Shown: piece after piece, positions 8,656-17,999 of the stretch
How positions within the stretch are numbered: the stretch's first letter is position 1
Layout: every line of letters starts with the position of its first letter
Source: Nocardia shimofusensis NBRC 100134
GTDB taxonomy: Bacteria > Actinomycetota > Actinomycetes > Mycobacteriales > Mycobacteriaceae
Assembly: GCF_001613125.1 (NCBI RefSeq)
Contig: NZ_BDBT01000029.1
Location: 16,104-80,103, forward strand
Length of the DNA: 64,000 bases
Direction: 5' to 3'
Notes under the pieces: generated by a model
Seen by the model: only the letters and a program-made list of their open reading frames with translations
The model's database searches: none
What the model was told of the DNA's origin: nothing
Position numbers and translations under genes: made by a program

Positions 8656-10182
8656 ATGATCATCGATCCCAGTGGGCGCGGGCCCACGATGCGGCAATTG
8701 CTGATCGCCGGCGCGTGTGGGCTGTTGGTCTTCGCGGTGGTGCTCGGTCTGCTGATGGCCCGATACCAGGGCTATTTCGTGCCGAAGGTCAATGTGACGG
8801 CCAATCTGACCACCACCGGTGACGGCCTGCCGTCCGAGGCGGACGTGAAGTTCCGCGGTGTGCTCGTCGGCGCCGTCGACGAGGTCGAGGTGGCGGCCAA
8901 GGGCGAACTGCAGAAGGTGCAGATCGAGCTGAAGCCGGAGTACGCGGGCAGCATCCCGGACAATGTGACCGCCCGCGTGGTGCCCAGCAACCTGTTCGCG
9001 GTCACCTCCGTCGAGCTGGTCTTCAACGGGCCCTCCGACACCTACCTGAAGGAAGGGTCGGTCATCGAGGAGGACCGCAGCAAGGGCACGATCGCGCTGC
9101 AGGACACGCTCACCACGGTGCGCGACATCCTGGAGAAGATCGACCCGGTGCAGTTCGGCCGCGTGCTCGGCACGCTGTCCCAGGCCCTCGACGGCAGCGG
9201 CCGGATGCCCGGCTCGACCGTCGAGCGGCTGGACCGCTGGGTCACCGCGGTCGACGAGTCCATTCCCGACCTCGGCGTGCTGCTCACCGATTTCTCCAAT
9301 TCCTTCGCCGCGCTCAACGAGTCGGCTCCGGAACTGGTCGACGTGCTCGGCGAGTCCGTGCTCACCGCGCGCACCATCGCCGACCGGCGCACCGAGCTGA
9401 TGTCGCTGATCACCGGCACCAGCGGCACCATCGACTCGGTGAACACCCTGTTCGCGCGCAATCCCGACGCGGGCAAACAGATCACCGCGGGCACCGCCGA
9501 CATGTTCGGCGCCATGACCGCGGATCCGTCCGCGATCACCCGCGCGCTGCTGAACCTCAGCGAGTCGCTGCGCAAGCTGAACGCCGTCTTCCACTGGGGT
9601 CCGGCGAATCAGATGGTGTGGGACGCGGGCATCACCCTGACGCCGTACAAGCCCTACACGGCCGAGGACTGCCCGCGCTACGACGAGATGGCGGGCCCGA
9701 GCTGCGCCACCGCTCCCACGGTGGCCGAGCTGCCGCCGCTCCCGGAGAAGCTGCGCCCGCGCGCGCTGGATTCGGCCAAGGGCCTGCCGCCCGCGGTCCC
9801 GGTGCCCGGCCTGCCGCTGATCCCCGGCATGACGGGGCTGGAGTCCCAGGTCGTCGCGCCGGACGATCAAGCCGCGCCCGGCCCGTTCGCGGGCACGCCG
9901 CTGGAAGGCATCATCCCCGGCCTGCCCGCACTGCCCGGCCTGCCCGCGCTGCCCGGGCTGACCGCGCCGCAGCCGGCCGGTGCGCCCGCGACCGAACCGG
10001 CGACCGAACCCGCCTCGGACCCCGAGGCGGTGACGCCGCAGCAGGCGGGCGCGATCGCCTTCCGTGGTGACGACGCCATCGCGGTGCTGCTCGGCCGCCA
10101 GCCGACCACCGCGGAGTACCTGCTGCTCAGCCCGATCCTGAAGGGCGGAACCATGACCGTGTCCGAGAGCGGGGAGCGCTGA
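8656..10182 (+). CDS. mceA: MceA, MlaD-domain lipid-transport subunit
   Basis: 508 residues. An N-terminal membrane anchor (about residues 14-36) is followed by an MlaD/Mce domain (about 40-120) containing the GLPSEADVKFRGVLVG signature, then a long alpha-helical tube-forming region (about 160-340). The C-terminal 150 residues are Pro/Leu/Ala-rich with repeated GLPALP units and TEPA repeats, which may extend into the cell wall. MceA-F proteins assemble as a hetero-hexamer that carries lipids across the periplasm. The stop overlaps the mceB start by one base (TGATG), pointing to translational coupling. Confidence 0.94.
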   Translation: MIIDPSGRGPTMRQLLIAGACGLLVFAVVLGLLMARYQGYFVPKVNVTANLTTTGDGLPSEADVKFRGVLVGAVDEVEVAAKGELQKVQIELKPEYAGSIPDNVTARVVPSNLFAVTSVELVFNGPSDTYLKEGSVIEEDRSKGTIALQDTLTTVRDILEKIDPVQFGRVLGTLSQALDGSGRMPGSTVERLDRWVTAVDESIPDLGVLLTDFSNSFAALNESAPELVDVLGESVLTARTIADRRTELMSLITGTSGTIDSVNTLFARNPDAGKQITAGTADMFGAMTADPSAITRALLNLSESLRKLNAVFHWGPANQMVWDAGITLTPYKPYTAEDCPRYDEMAGPSCATAPTVAELPPLPEKLRPRALDSAKGLPPAVPVPGLPLIPGMTGLESQVVAPDDQAAPGPFAGTPLEGIIPGLPALPGLPALPGLTAPQPAGAPATEPATEPASDPEAVTPQQAGAIAFRGDDAIAVLLGRQPTTAEYLLLSPILKGGTMTVSESGER

Positions 10183-11222
10183 TGAGCATCCGTAAACCGC
10201 TGATCGGCTTCAGCATCTTCGCGCTGGTCTCGATCCTGGTGACCGTGGTCGTCTGGAACACCCTGGCCCGCACCGTCGCAGGCGCCACCAACACCTACAC
10301 GGCGGTCTTCACCGACGTGCTCGGTCTGCGCGAGGGCGACGACGTCCGGATGGCCGGTGTGCGCGTCGGCAAGGTCGAAGGCATCGATCTCGTCCGCGAC
10401 GACGACAACGTCTCGGTCGCCGAGGTCACCTTCGTCGTGCAGCGTGACCAGACGATCTACGAGGACACCAAGGCGCTGGTGCGGTACCAGAACCTGATCG
10501 GTCAGCGCTACGTCGCGCTGGAACCCGGTGAGGAGACCTCGCCCGCCCCGCTGGAGAACAAGGGCACCATCCCGGTGGACCGCACCGAACCCTCCTTCGA
10601 CATCTCCGGGCTGCTCAACGGTTTCCAGCCGCTGTTCCAGGTGTTGCAGCCCGAGCAGGTCAACCGCCTGTCGGAGACGTTCATCCTCGCGCTGCAGGGC
10701 GACGGCGTCTCGCTGAGCTCGTTCATCGTCCAGGCCGCCCAGCTGGCGACCGACTTCCAGCGCCGCGACGCGATCCTGTCCGACGTCATCACGAACCTGT
10801 CCGGGGTGATGTCGGGCCTGGCCAATCGGGGCGAGGAGCTCGAGACGCTGGTGACCCAGACCAGGGCGCTCATCGGCGGGCTCTACGACCAGGGACAGTC
10901 CCTGCTCGGCTCCACCGAGACCATCGCCGCCGCGACCACCGACCTGGTCTCCATGGTCGGTCGTATCCAGCCCGGCCTCGAGCTGGCGCAGAACTCGACC
11001 ACCGCGGCGCTGAACATGCTGCTCTACAACGGCGCCAAGCTCGACCAGGCGGCGGTCGATGTGCCCAACCTGCTCGCGGCGGCCGGTAGGCACACCTCCG
11101 AGGGCGCCTACGCCAACGCCTACCTGTGCGGCCTGGACCTCTCCCTCTACGGCGTGCTCTTCCCGCGCGGTCTGTTCTCACAGATCGGCGGCAACTCCCA
11201 TTCGGCGGTGTGTGGACCATGA
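10182..11222 (+). CDS. mceB: MceB, MlaD-domain lipid-transport subunit
   Basis: 346 residues. It has a short N-terminal membrane anchor (about residues 9-28), an MlaD domain with the LREGDDVRMAGVRVGKVE signature (about 48-70), and a long helical domain to the C-terminus, where Cys residues (LCGLD and VCGP) may form a disulfide. Start and stop both overlap the neighbouring genes (TGATG upstream, ATGA downstream), so all subunits should be made in matched amounts. Confidence 0.94.
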   Translation: MSIRKPLIGFSIFALVSILVTVVVWNTLARTVAGATNTYTAVFTDVLGLREGDDVRMAGVRVGKVEGIDLVRDDDNVSVAEVTFVVQRDQTIYEDTKALVRYQNLIGQRYVALEPGEETSPAPLENKGTIPVDRTEPSFDISGLLNGFQPLFQVLQPEQVNRLSETFILALQGDGVSLSSFIVQAAQLATDFQRRDAILSDVITNLSGVMSGLANRGEELETLVTQTRALIGGLYDQGQSLLGSTETIAAATTDLVSMVGRIQPGLELAQNSTTAALNMLLYNGAKLDQAAVDVPNLLAAAGRHTSEGAYANAYLCGLDLSLYGVLFPRGLFSQIGGNSHSAVCGP

Positions 11223-12217
11223 TCGCGAAGATGAAACGCCGCTTCGACGGCAACCGGAATTTCTGGCTCGGCATCATCGGTGCCGTGGTGGTGGTGGCCC
11301 TGCTCGCGGTGGCCAGCGTGTTCCGTCTGCTCGGCGTCGGCCAGCAGGAGATCAAGGCCGAGTTCGTCCAGGCCGCGGGCATCAAGATCGGCGACCGGGT
11401 GAACGCGGCGGGCGTCGCGGTGGGCACGGTGGCAGGCGCGGAGATCGAAGGCGATCACGTGCTGCTCACGTTGAACATCGACAACAGCGTGGACCTCGGC
11501 CCCGATGCCGAGGCCTCGATCAAGATGGCGACGTTGCTCGGCGCCCGCTATGTCGATCTGAACCCCGGTGACGGGTCGGGCCTGCCCGGCGGGCGGATTC
11601 CACTGTCGAACACCAGCGTTCCCTACGATCTGGCCGACGTGGTCCAGATCGGCACGCCGAAGTTCGAGGCGCTCGACACCGAACAGCTGGCCGAGTCGCT
11701 GAACGTGATCAACCAGGAGCTCGGGGACACCCCGGCGCTGGCCGCCCAGGCGCTCGACAGCGTCGGCGCGCTGGCCAAGACCATCGACACCCGGCGCGAA
11801 CAGGTCGACCAGCTGCTCAAGGACCTGGACCGGGTCACCGAGATCCTGGCCGACAACCGCAACAGCGTGCTGCTGGTGATCACCCAGGGCGAGGCCATCG
11901 CCAACCGGGTGATGGAACGCCAGGATCTGCTGCGGCAGCTGCTCGACAATGTCGCCGCCCTGACGCGGCAGCTCGAGGAGATCGGCGCGCAGAACGACAA
12001 CCAGCTCGGCCCGACCATCGCCCAGCTCAACACCATGGCCGAGGGCCTGCAGAAGAACAAGGACAACCTGGACCGGATGCTGTCCATCATGCCGCCGTCG
12101 GTGCGCTACCTGGCCAACTCGTGGGGCGGCAGTGGCCCGTACGGCGTGGTCGCGGTGCCGTGGCTGTTCCCGGACAACTGGTTGTGCTTCGCCCAAGTCA
12201 TCGAGGGGTGCCAGTGA
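11219..12217 (+). CDS. mceC: MceC, MlaD-domain lipid-transport subunit
   Basis: 332 residues. The ATG at 11219 was chosen because it forms the same ATGA overlap with the mceB stop that is seen at later junctions; in-frame starts further upstream lie inside mceB. A cytosolic basic tail and one membrane helix (about residues 14-36) precede the MlaD domain, whose signature IKIGDRVNAAGVAVGTV lies near residues 56-72. The helical barrel region follows. The C-terminus contains a Cys pair (LCFAQ and GCQ). Confidence 0.93.
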   Translation: MIAKMKRRFDGNRNFWLGIIGAVVVVALLAVASVFRLLGVGQQEIKAEFVQAAGIKIGDRVNAAGVAVGTVAGAEIEGDHVLLTLNIDNSVDLGPDAEASIKMATLLGARYVDLNPGDGSGLPGGRIPLSNTSVPYDLADVVQIGTPKFEALDTEQLAESLNVINQELGDTPALAAQALDSVGALAKTIDTRREQVDQLLKDLDRVTEILADNRNSVLLVITQGEAIANRVMERQDLLRQLLDNVAALTRQLEEIGAQNDNQLGPTIAQLNTMAEGLQKNKDNLDRMLSIMPPSVRYLANSWGGSGPYGVVAVPWLFPDNWLCFAQVIEGCQ

Positions 12218-13320
12218 TGAAAACCGCCACGACGGCGAAACTCCGGCACGCGGCCAAGGCCGCCGTGATCGGCGTCGCCGCACTCGCCCTGGGCAGCTGC
12301 TCGCTGCTACCGGACGCGGTGAATCCGTCGGCCGACACCCGCATCACCGCCGACTTCCAGAACATCGCGGGCATCTTCGTGGGCAACCCGGTGACGGTGC
12401 TCGGCCTGCAGGTCGGCACGGTCGAGAAGATCGTGCCCAAAGGCACCCTCGTCGAGGTGCATCTGTCGATCGACTCCGATGTGCAGATCCCCGAGGACGT
12501 CGAGGCCGCGATCATCTCGCCCTCGATCGTGACCGACCGGCACATCGAACTCACCCCGGTCTACACCGGCGGCGAGGAACTGGCCGACGGCTCGCATCTG
12601 CCCACCGCGCGGACCCGTACCCCGGTCGAGCTGGACACCCTGATCAAGACGATCGACGAGTTCGCCGCCGCACTCGCCCCGCAGCCGGGGTCCGAAGGCA
12701 TCGGTCCGCTCTCGGGCCGGGTGCTCTACCCGATGCTCGACGGCAACGGCGAGAAGATCCGCGACACCCTCAACGCGCTGTCGGGCGCGCTGAAGGTCGG
12801 CGTCGACAACAAGGACGCCGTCTCCAACATCATCGTGCGGCTCAACGAGCTGACCACGATGCTGGCCGAGAACGACCAATCGGTGCGCGATTTCAGCAAC
12901 CGGGTCACCCAGATGACCGGGCTGCTCGCCGACCAGGCCCCCGGCCTGCAGGCGACGCTGGATCAGCTCAACGCCTTCCTGGCCAACACCTCCACGACCC
13001 TGGGCGACTACCAGGGCGAACTGCAGGGCACCCTGACCGGCCTGACCAACGTGACCCAGCAGTTGCGCGACAACGCCTACGAACTCACCGAGGTCGTGGA
13101 CGTGGCGCCGCTCGCGCTGCAGAACATCGACCGCATCGTGAGCCGCGAGCACCAGTGGGTGCGCCTGAACGCGGCGATCGGCACCTTCCTCAACGGTGAG
13201 ATCGTCAGCCTGTTCTGCGAGCGGCTGCAGATGCGCGAGGACGGTTGCCGCACCGGCAATGTGCAGGACATGGGACCGGACTACGGTCTCACCGCCGCAC
13301 TGCTCGGACTGACGAAATGA
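12217..13320 (+). CDS. mceD: MceD, MlaD-domain subunit with a lipoprotein-like signal
   Basis: 367 residues. The start at 12217 overlaps the mceC stop (TGATG). The N-terminus is a signal sequence with a lipobox-like LGSC near residue 28, so this subunit may be lipid-anchored rather than held by an uncleaved helix. The -2 Gly is unusual, which leaves this uncertain. The MlaD domain follows with IFVGNPVTVLGLQVGTV. The long helical domain ends in a Cys-containing tail (FCERL and GCRTG). Confidence 0.92.
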   Translation: MKTATTAKLRHAAKAAVIGVAALALGSCSLLPDAVNPSADTRITADFQNIAGIFVGNPVTVLGLQVGTVEKIVPKGTLVEVHLSIDSDVQIPEDVEAAIISPSIVTDRHIELTPVYTGGEELADGSHLPTARTRTPVELDTLIKTIDEFAAALAPQPGSEGIGPLSGRVLYPMLDGNGEKIRDTLNALSGALKVGVDNKDAVSNIIVRLNELTTMLAENDQSVRDFSNRVTQMTGLLADQAPGLQATLDQLNAFLANTSTTLGDYQGELQGTLTGLTNVTQQLRDNAYELTEVVDVAPLALQNIDRIVSREHQWVRLNAAIGTFLNGEIVSLFCERLQMREDGCRTGNVQDMGPDYGLTAALLGLTK

Positions 13321-14420
13321 CGAACCGAATGAGCAACAAGGCACGCCGGGCGCTGGTCGCCCTGGCCGCGGTCGCCGGAGTCGGCATCACCTCGGGGTGC
13401 AGCCTCACGGTGGAAGATCTGCCGCTGCCCAAGCCGGGGCAGTCCGGGGAGACCTACACCCTGCACGCGGTGTTCGAGAACGCGCTGAACCTGCCCGATC
13501 AGGCCAAGGTGAAGATCGGTGGTTCCGACGTCGGCGTGGTCTCCAACATCAAGACCAAGAACTTCCAGGCCGTCGTCGATCTGACCATCGACAGCGATAT
13601 CGAACTGCCCGAGGGCAGCACCGCCGAGCTGCGCCAGGCAACTCCGCTCGGCGATGTGTTCGTGGCGGTCTCCAAGCCGGTCGCCGAACCGGGCACACCC
13701 ATGCTCTCCGACGGCGACACGCTGACCCTGGAACAGACCTCCGCGGGCGCCACCGTCGAGCAGCTGCTGATCTCGGTGTCGCTGCTGTTCAACGGCGGCG
13801 GCGTGGCGGCGCTGTCCAAGATCGGCGCGGAACTCGATTCCATCGTCGGCGGTCGCGGAGAGCAGCTCGCGCATCTGATCACCGAGCTGACCGGCGTGGT
13901 CGGCAGCCTGAACGAGAACTCCGCGCGGGTGGACTCCACCCTCGATCAGTTCCATACGCTGGCGGGCACCCTGGAGAGCCGGCGGGCCGAACTCGGCGAG
14001 GTCGCCGACACGCTGCCGCAGATGATCGGCGCCATCGCCGAGAACAACCAGGCCATCGGTGAACTGCTGACCAAGCTCTCGACGGCGAGCGCGGCGATCG
14101 GCGACTACTCGGTCACCTCCGGCGAGCAGCTGGCGAACCTGCTGAACAGCACCCACGAACTGATGAACGCGCTGGCGGCGACCGGCAGCGAATTCGAGGT
14201 CATGCTCGATCGCATGCACGAGATCCGCCCGAAGGTGGACGCCACCTTCCGCGGCCGCAGCTTCTCCGTCTACGCGACCGCGACGAATCTGGACGTGAGC
14301 GCGCTGACCGACCCGGCCTACGCCGGCCTGTGGGACCTCAACGACGTCGCCGACTTCACCGGAAGCATGCTCCAGGTACTGCAGCTGGTGCAGAACCGGG
14401 TCGGAGGGGGACAGCGATGA
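13317..14420 (+). CDS. mceE: MceE, lipoprotein subunit (LprK/LprN type)
   Basis: 367 residues. The ATG at 13317 gives an ATGA overlap with mceD. The N-terminal signal ends in the lipobox TSGC near residue 26, in line with MceE proteins of mycobacteria, which are lipoproteins. The MlaD domain (about 45-120) carries the LPDQAKVKIGGSDVGVV signature. A helical domain then runs to about residue 300, followed by a C-terminal module with GRSFSVYATAT. The gene overlaps mceF by the same ATGA. Confidence 0.93.
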   Translation: MTNRMSNKARRALVALAAVAGVGITSGCSLTVEDLPLPKPGQSGETYTLHAVFENALNLPDQAKVKIGGSDVGVVSNIKTKNFQAVVDLTIDSDIELPEGSTAELRQATPLGDVFVAVSKPVAEPGTPMLSDGDTLTLEQTSAGATVEQLLISVSLLFNGGGVAALSKIGAELDSIVGGRGEQLAHLITELTGVVGSLNENSARVDSTLDQFHTLAGTLESRRAELGEVADTLPQMIGAIAENNQAIGELLTKLSTASAAIGDYSVTSGEQLANLLNSTHELMNALAATGSEFEVMLDRMHEIRPKVDATFRGRSFSVYATATNLDVSALTDPAYAGLWDLNDVADFTGSMLQVLQLVQNRVGGGQR

Positions 14421-15580
14421 AGTTGTCACGCACGCAATGGCTCTCGGCCCTGGGCCTGCTGCTGGTGCTGGTCGTCGGCGCGAGCTACCTCGCGGTGGCG
14501 GTCATGCGGTTCAATCCGCTGCGCTCGGAGTACTCGGTCACGGTGAAGCTGGACCGCTCCGGCGGCCTGCAGCCGGGCAACGACGTGACGCTGCGCGGCT
14601 TCCGCATCGGCAAGGTCGATTCCATCGAACTGATCGATCGCGGTCAGGCCATCGCGGCCGTCGCCAGGATCGACAGCGACTACGAGATCCCGGTCGACAC
14701 CATGGTGTCGGTGCAGGCGCTGTCCGGCGCCGGTGAGCAGTACATCGATTTCCGGCCCAACACCGAGGACGGTCCCTACCTCGGCGACGGCGCTGTCGTC
14801 GAGTTCGACGCCGAGCGGGTCAAGACCCCGACACCGATCTGGTCGGTGCTGGACAACTCCAGTCTGCTGATCTCCCAGATCGATCCGGACAAGTTCAGCG
14901 TGATCCTCAACGAGCTCGACATCGCGCTCAGCGGCGGCCCCGATCAGCTGCGCGGCATGATCAACGGCATCTCGCTGGCCACCGCGGGCTTGGACTCGCT
15001 GCTGCCGCAGACGACCAACCTGATCACCAATCTGCGCACGATCGCCTCCACCACCTCCCAGGCCCAGCCGGATCTGGCGACGCTGACCGCCAACTCCGGG
15101 GTGTTGTTCGAGCAGTTCAACAACGCCAACGCCGAGGTGCAGCGGGTGCTCGACCAGGCGCCCGAGCAACTCGCCCGGCTCGGCGCGGTGCTCGACACGA
15201 CCACCGACCCGATGACCGGCCTGGTCACCAACTTCGTCGCCATCACCAAAGCGGCGCAGCTGCGCCTGCCCGCGCTGCGCGCGCTGTTCCCCTCGCTGGC
15301 CGCGGGCGTCGAGGCGCTCGGCGTGCCGGCGGTCAACGGCGAGTTCCGCGCCATGATCGACATCTGGCCGCGTCCCTTCTGCACCTACGACACCGAGGTG
15401 TACCGCAACGAAGTGGTGCAGGACGGCGCGATCCCGAAGTGGAACTACTGCGTCAATCCGCCTCCGGGACAGCAGATCCGCGGCGCTGCCAACGCGCCTC
15501 GCCCGGATGTGCCGAACAACGGCGCGCAGATGCCGCCCGGTGTGGATCCGAACGAGCGGACCCTCCCGCCGATCAAGTGA
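14417..15580 (+). CDS. mceF: MceF, MlaD-domain lipid-transport subunit
   Basis: 387 residues. The ATG at 14417 overlaps the mceE stop (ATGA). One N-terminal membrane helix (about residues 9-31) is followed by the MlaD domain with GLQPGNDVTLRGFRIGKV, the helical tube region, and a Pro-rich C-terminus with FCTYD and YCVNPPPG Cys motifs. This is the last of the six Mce subunits. A hairpin at 15587-15615 and 132 bp separate it from the accessory gene. Confidence 0.94.
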   Translation: MKLSRTQWLSALGLLLVLVVGASYLAVAVMRFNPLRSEYSVTVKLDRSGGLQPGNDVTLRGFRIGKVDSIELIDRGQAIAAVARIDSDYEIPVDTMVSVQALSGAGEQYIDFRPNTEDGPYLGDGAVVEFDAERVKTPTPIWSVLDNSSLLISQIDPDKFSVILNELDIALSGGPDQLRGMINGISLATAGLDSLLPQTTNLITNLRTIASTTSQAQPDLATLTANSGVLFEQFNNANAEVQRVLDQAPEQLARLGAVLDTTTDPMTGLVTNFVAITKAAQLRLPALRALFPSLAAGVEALGVPAVNGEFRAMIDIWPRPFCTYDTEVYRNEVVQDGAIPKWNYCVNPPPGQQIRGAANAPRPDVPNNGAQMPPGVDPNERTLPPIK

Positions 15581-15586
15581 GTCGAC

Positions 15587-15615
15587 CCGGGCCGTGGGTG
15601 TTCACCTGGGCCCGG
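15587..15615 (+). promoter_or_regulatory. Hairpin between mceF and the accessory gene
   Basis: A 7-bp stem (15587-15593 and 15609-15615) continues inward with a GGGTG/CACC helix. It starts 6 bp after the mceF stop and could act as a partial terminator or RNA-stability element that lowers expression of the accessory gene relative to mceA-F. Confidence 0.45.
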
Positions 15616-15712
15616 CATACTCGCCGACAGAACGGGCACGGTAGCTCTCTCGCAGTGCGACCGGCCACCCGATCGGCGCTCTTCAGCGCCGGGAAAGTGC
15701 AGGTACCTATCG

Positions 15713-16552
15713 ATGGCCACCGACAACGCCGACAACACCGACGACAAGGGCACCACGGGAAGCGATGACGAGACCGTGGTGTCGAAGAAGGAAACGTCCG
15801 CCGATCCGGACGCGGAGACGGTCGTGGTGAAGAAGGCCGCGTCGACCGAGGCCGCCGAGAAGACCGAGAAGGTCTCGACGGCTGAGACCGCTCCAGCCGC
15901 TCCAGCCGCGCCCGCGTCCTCGGGCGGCGGCGCCAAGGGCGGTATAACTCCGCTCGTCGCCGCGTTCGTGGCCGGCATTCTGCTGGTCGCCGCGATCACC
16001 GCCGTGGTGGTGTTCTATCTGCAGGCCGATCGCCGTGGCGCCGAACTGGCCGCCGTCGACGACGCCACCCGCGCGGCCTGCGACTTCGGCCGCACGGTCT
16101 CGGAGTACGACTACGCCAACGACCTCGAGGGCTACTTCACCAGGGTCGAGGACAACGCCACCGGTGATTTCCGAGAGGAGTTCGACCAGGCGGGCCAGGC
16201 GCTGTCGGAGGCGATGGTGCAGGCGCAGGTGAAGTCGTGGGTCGACGACGTGCAGTGCGGCTTCCAGCAGGGCGACACCGAGCAGGCGACTGTGCTGGTC
16301 ACCATGACCCAGTTCCGCACCAACTTCACCCAGCCGACCCCGGATCGCCAGTTCATCGTGGTGATCGCCGATCTGCGCAACGAAGACGGCAAGTGGAAGG
16401 TCGCCAAGCTGGATTCGCCGATGCTCAAGGGCGCGGGCGCGGGTCTGCCCGGCGGCACGCCCGCTCCTGCCGAGGGCGGCACTCCCACCGAAGGCGCTCC
16501 GGCCGAGGGGGAGCCCACCGAGGAAGCGCCCGCGCCCGCACCGGGTAACTGA
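15713..16552 (+). CDS. Mce-associated membrane protein (Mas-type)
   Basis: 279 residues. Residues 1-78 form a highly charged, Ala/Thr/Glu-rich cytosolic region, then comes one membrane helix (about 83-103) and an extracytoplasmic domain (about 105-235) of the fold seen in Mas proteins (DATRAACDF near its start, conserved CGF and an FRTNFTQP-like strand). A Pro/Glu/Ala-rich tail closes the protein. Such proteins are encoded right after mceF and are thought to stabilise the transporter. Many mce operons have two or more; only one is seen here before the terminator. Confidence 0.85.
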   Translation: MATDNADNTDDKGTTGSDDETVVSKKETSADPDAETVVVKKAASTEAAEKTEKVSTAETAPAAPAAPASSGGGAKGGITPLVAAFVAGILLVAAITAVVVFYLQADRRGAELAAVDDATRAACDFGRTVSEYDYANDLEGYFTRVEDNATGDFREEFDQAGQALSEAMVQAQVKSWVDDVQCGFQQGDTEQATVLVTMTQFRTNFTQPTPDRQFIVVIADLRNEDGKWKVAKLDSPMLKGAGAGLPGGTPAPAEGGTPTEGAPAEGEPTEEAPAPAPGN

Positions 16553-16584
16553 TCGGGCGCCCGCACAACCGAATACCGAAGACG

Positions 16585-16627
16585 CCTCCGGCGGTGGGAC
16601 CTGGGTCTCCACCGCCGGAGGTCTTTC
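16585..16627 (+). terminator. Intrinsic terminator of the mce operon
   Basis: A perfect 13-bp stem (16585-16597 and 16609-16621) with an 11-nt loop is followed by TCTTTCT, the only clearly T-rich tail among the terminators in this window. It also faces the 3' end of the convergent RNase HI gene. Confidence 0.9.
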
Positions 16628-16655
16628 TCCGTGGACTTCGCGCGCCGTGTGCGGG

Positions 16656-17231
16656 TCAGAACAGGGTGAGCGCCTGTGGACCCGCCGGGACAGCCTCTCC
16701 CGTGGCAGCCTTGCCCGTGACGACCTTCCCTGTGACCGGCGGTTGGGCCGGCGTCGTCACGACGGGCGCGGCCTCGTCGCGCGCAGTCTCCCCCGGAGCT
16801 GCCGCCGCTCGCCTGGCAGCCTCACCGGCCAGCGCGTCGGCGCGTTCGTTGAAGTAGTTGCCGACGTGGCCGCGCACCCAGCGGAACCGCACCGGCCCCG
16901 GCCGTCCGGCGATGGCCCGATCGATCGCGGCGATCAGTTCGGCGTTCTTGACCGTGTTCCCGTTGGAGGTACGCCAGCCGTTGTTGCGCCAGCCGTGGAT
17001 CCACTCCGAGGCGCACTTGATGGCGTAGAGCGAATCGCTCTCGATCAGCAGGTGTTCCTCGCCGGGGTGGGCGAGGATCGCCTCGAGGACGGCGCGCAGT
17101 TCGGCGACCTGATTGGTGCCGGTGGGCGCTCCGCCGCTGCCGCTGCCGCCGCCCTGATGATCGACCCACGCCCAGCCGATGGCGCCACCGGGGTTGCGCA
17201 GGCACGAGCCGTCGGTGCTCACGATGATCAT
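16656..17231 (-). CDS. rnhA: Ribonuclease HI with a low-complexity C-terminal tail
   Basis: 191 residues. The ATG at 17231 gives the usual MIIVSTDGS start. The four acidic catalytic residues are visible: Asp7 (STDGS), Glu in QVAELRAVLEA, Asp in ESDSLYAIK and Asp in NERADALAG. The WIHGWRNNGWRT and RGHVGNYFNE segments are typical. It degrades the RNA strand of RNA-DNA hybrids. After the catalytic domain (about 140 residues) there is a 50-residue Ala/Thr/Val-rich tail with VTGK repeats that normal RNase HI lacks. It starts 10 bp downstream of the SRPBCC gene stop and is probably co-transcribed with it. Confidence 0.92.
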   Translation of the reverse strand: MIIVSTDGSCLRNPGGAIGWAWVDHQGGGSGSGGAPTGTNQVAELRAVLEAILAHPGEEHLLIESDSLYAIKCASEWIHGWRNNGWRTSNGNTVKNAELIAAIDRAIAGRPGPVRFRWVRGHVGNYFNERADALAGEAARRAAAAPGETARDEAAPVVTTPAQPPVTGKVVTGKAATGEAVPAGPQALTLF

Positions 17232-17241
17232 GGCGGGCACT

Positions 17242-17715
17242 CTATGCGATCCGCCCGACAAGATCGGTTCCGTGGAACTCTTCGATCTCTCTCCGCAACT
17301 GCGATTCGGTGCGCCGCAGCGCCCGGCGCACCGCGGCCTCGACCAGCCCGGCGCACATCCGGCCGATCAGGCCGCTCGGTTCGTCGTAGCGGGCCTCGGA
17401 GGTCAGGACCGAGCGGCCGTAGCCCAGTGGGTCGAAACGCAGCGTCAGAGTCCCGTGCAGGCGCCGTCCACGCAGCGCGTAGGACAGCACGGCGTTACGC
17501 CGGTGCTCGGTGATCTCGCAGCTGATTCGCCCTGGCCACGGCACCAGGCGCGTGGTGGCCGCGAAAACCGCACCGAGGCCCGCGTCGATGTCTCCGATCG
17601 GCTCGAAGGCACTGACGCCGAACATCCAGTCCGGCACGAACAGGTGGTTCTCGGTGTAGGTGAAGGCGACCTCGACGGGTGCGCCGACGTCGCTCGCGTA
17701 TTTGATGTGGCCCAT
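17242..17715 (-). CDS. SRPBCC-fold protein (polyketide cyclase-like)
   Basis: 157 residues. The ATG at 17715 is preferred because GGGAGGG lies just upstream. The sequence fits a START/Bet v1-like lipid-binding fold: an N-terminal strand with VEVAFTYTENHLFVPDWMFGV, central beta strands, and a long C-terminal amphipathic helix (AAVRRALRRTESQLRREIEEF). The ligand is unknown. It is the first gene of a pair with rnhA. Upstream DNA is repeat-rich. Confidence 0.8.
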   Translation of the reverse strand: MGHIKYASDVGAPVEVAFTYTENHLFVPDWMFGVSAFEPIGDIDAGLGAVFAATTRLVPWPGRISCEITEHRRNAVLSYALRGRRLHGTLTLRFDPLGYGRSVLTSEARYDEPSGLIGRMCAGLVEAAVRRALRRTESQLRREIEEFHGTDLVGRIA

Positions 17716-17823
17716 AGGCCCTCCCTGATCCACAGCTGCGACAAAAGTACTACAGCAGTCCTCTTTATTCGAGACCTCGACACGGAATCGCTCGGCGCCC
17801 GCGGGCGATCCCGGAGCCTGTCG

Positions 17824-17999
17824 AGGGGTTCGGAGTTCTTCGGCGAGTTCGGTTTCGGCCGAGCCGGGGCCGAGTCGGAGGGCCGAGTTCAGGGTGGCCG
17901 AGTTCAGGGGTGGTGGAGTTCGGAATCGATCGAGTTCCAGATCAATCCTGTTCGGAGTCGGGCGAGTTCGGAGTCGGTGGAGTTCGGAGTCGGTCGACG
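17824..17999. repeat. Degenerate GAGTTCGG-type repeats
   Basis: About 175 bp built from imperfect copies of GAGTTCGGAGTCGGTGG-like units. They fill the gap upstream of the SRPBCC gene and run into the last 20 codons of lhgO, where they encode a Pro/Ser/Asp tail. This looks like a slippage-prone simple repeat with no gene of its own. Confidence 0.7.
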
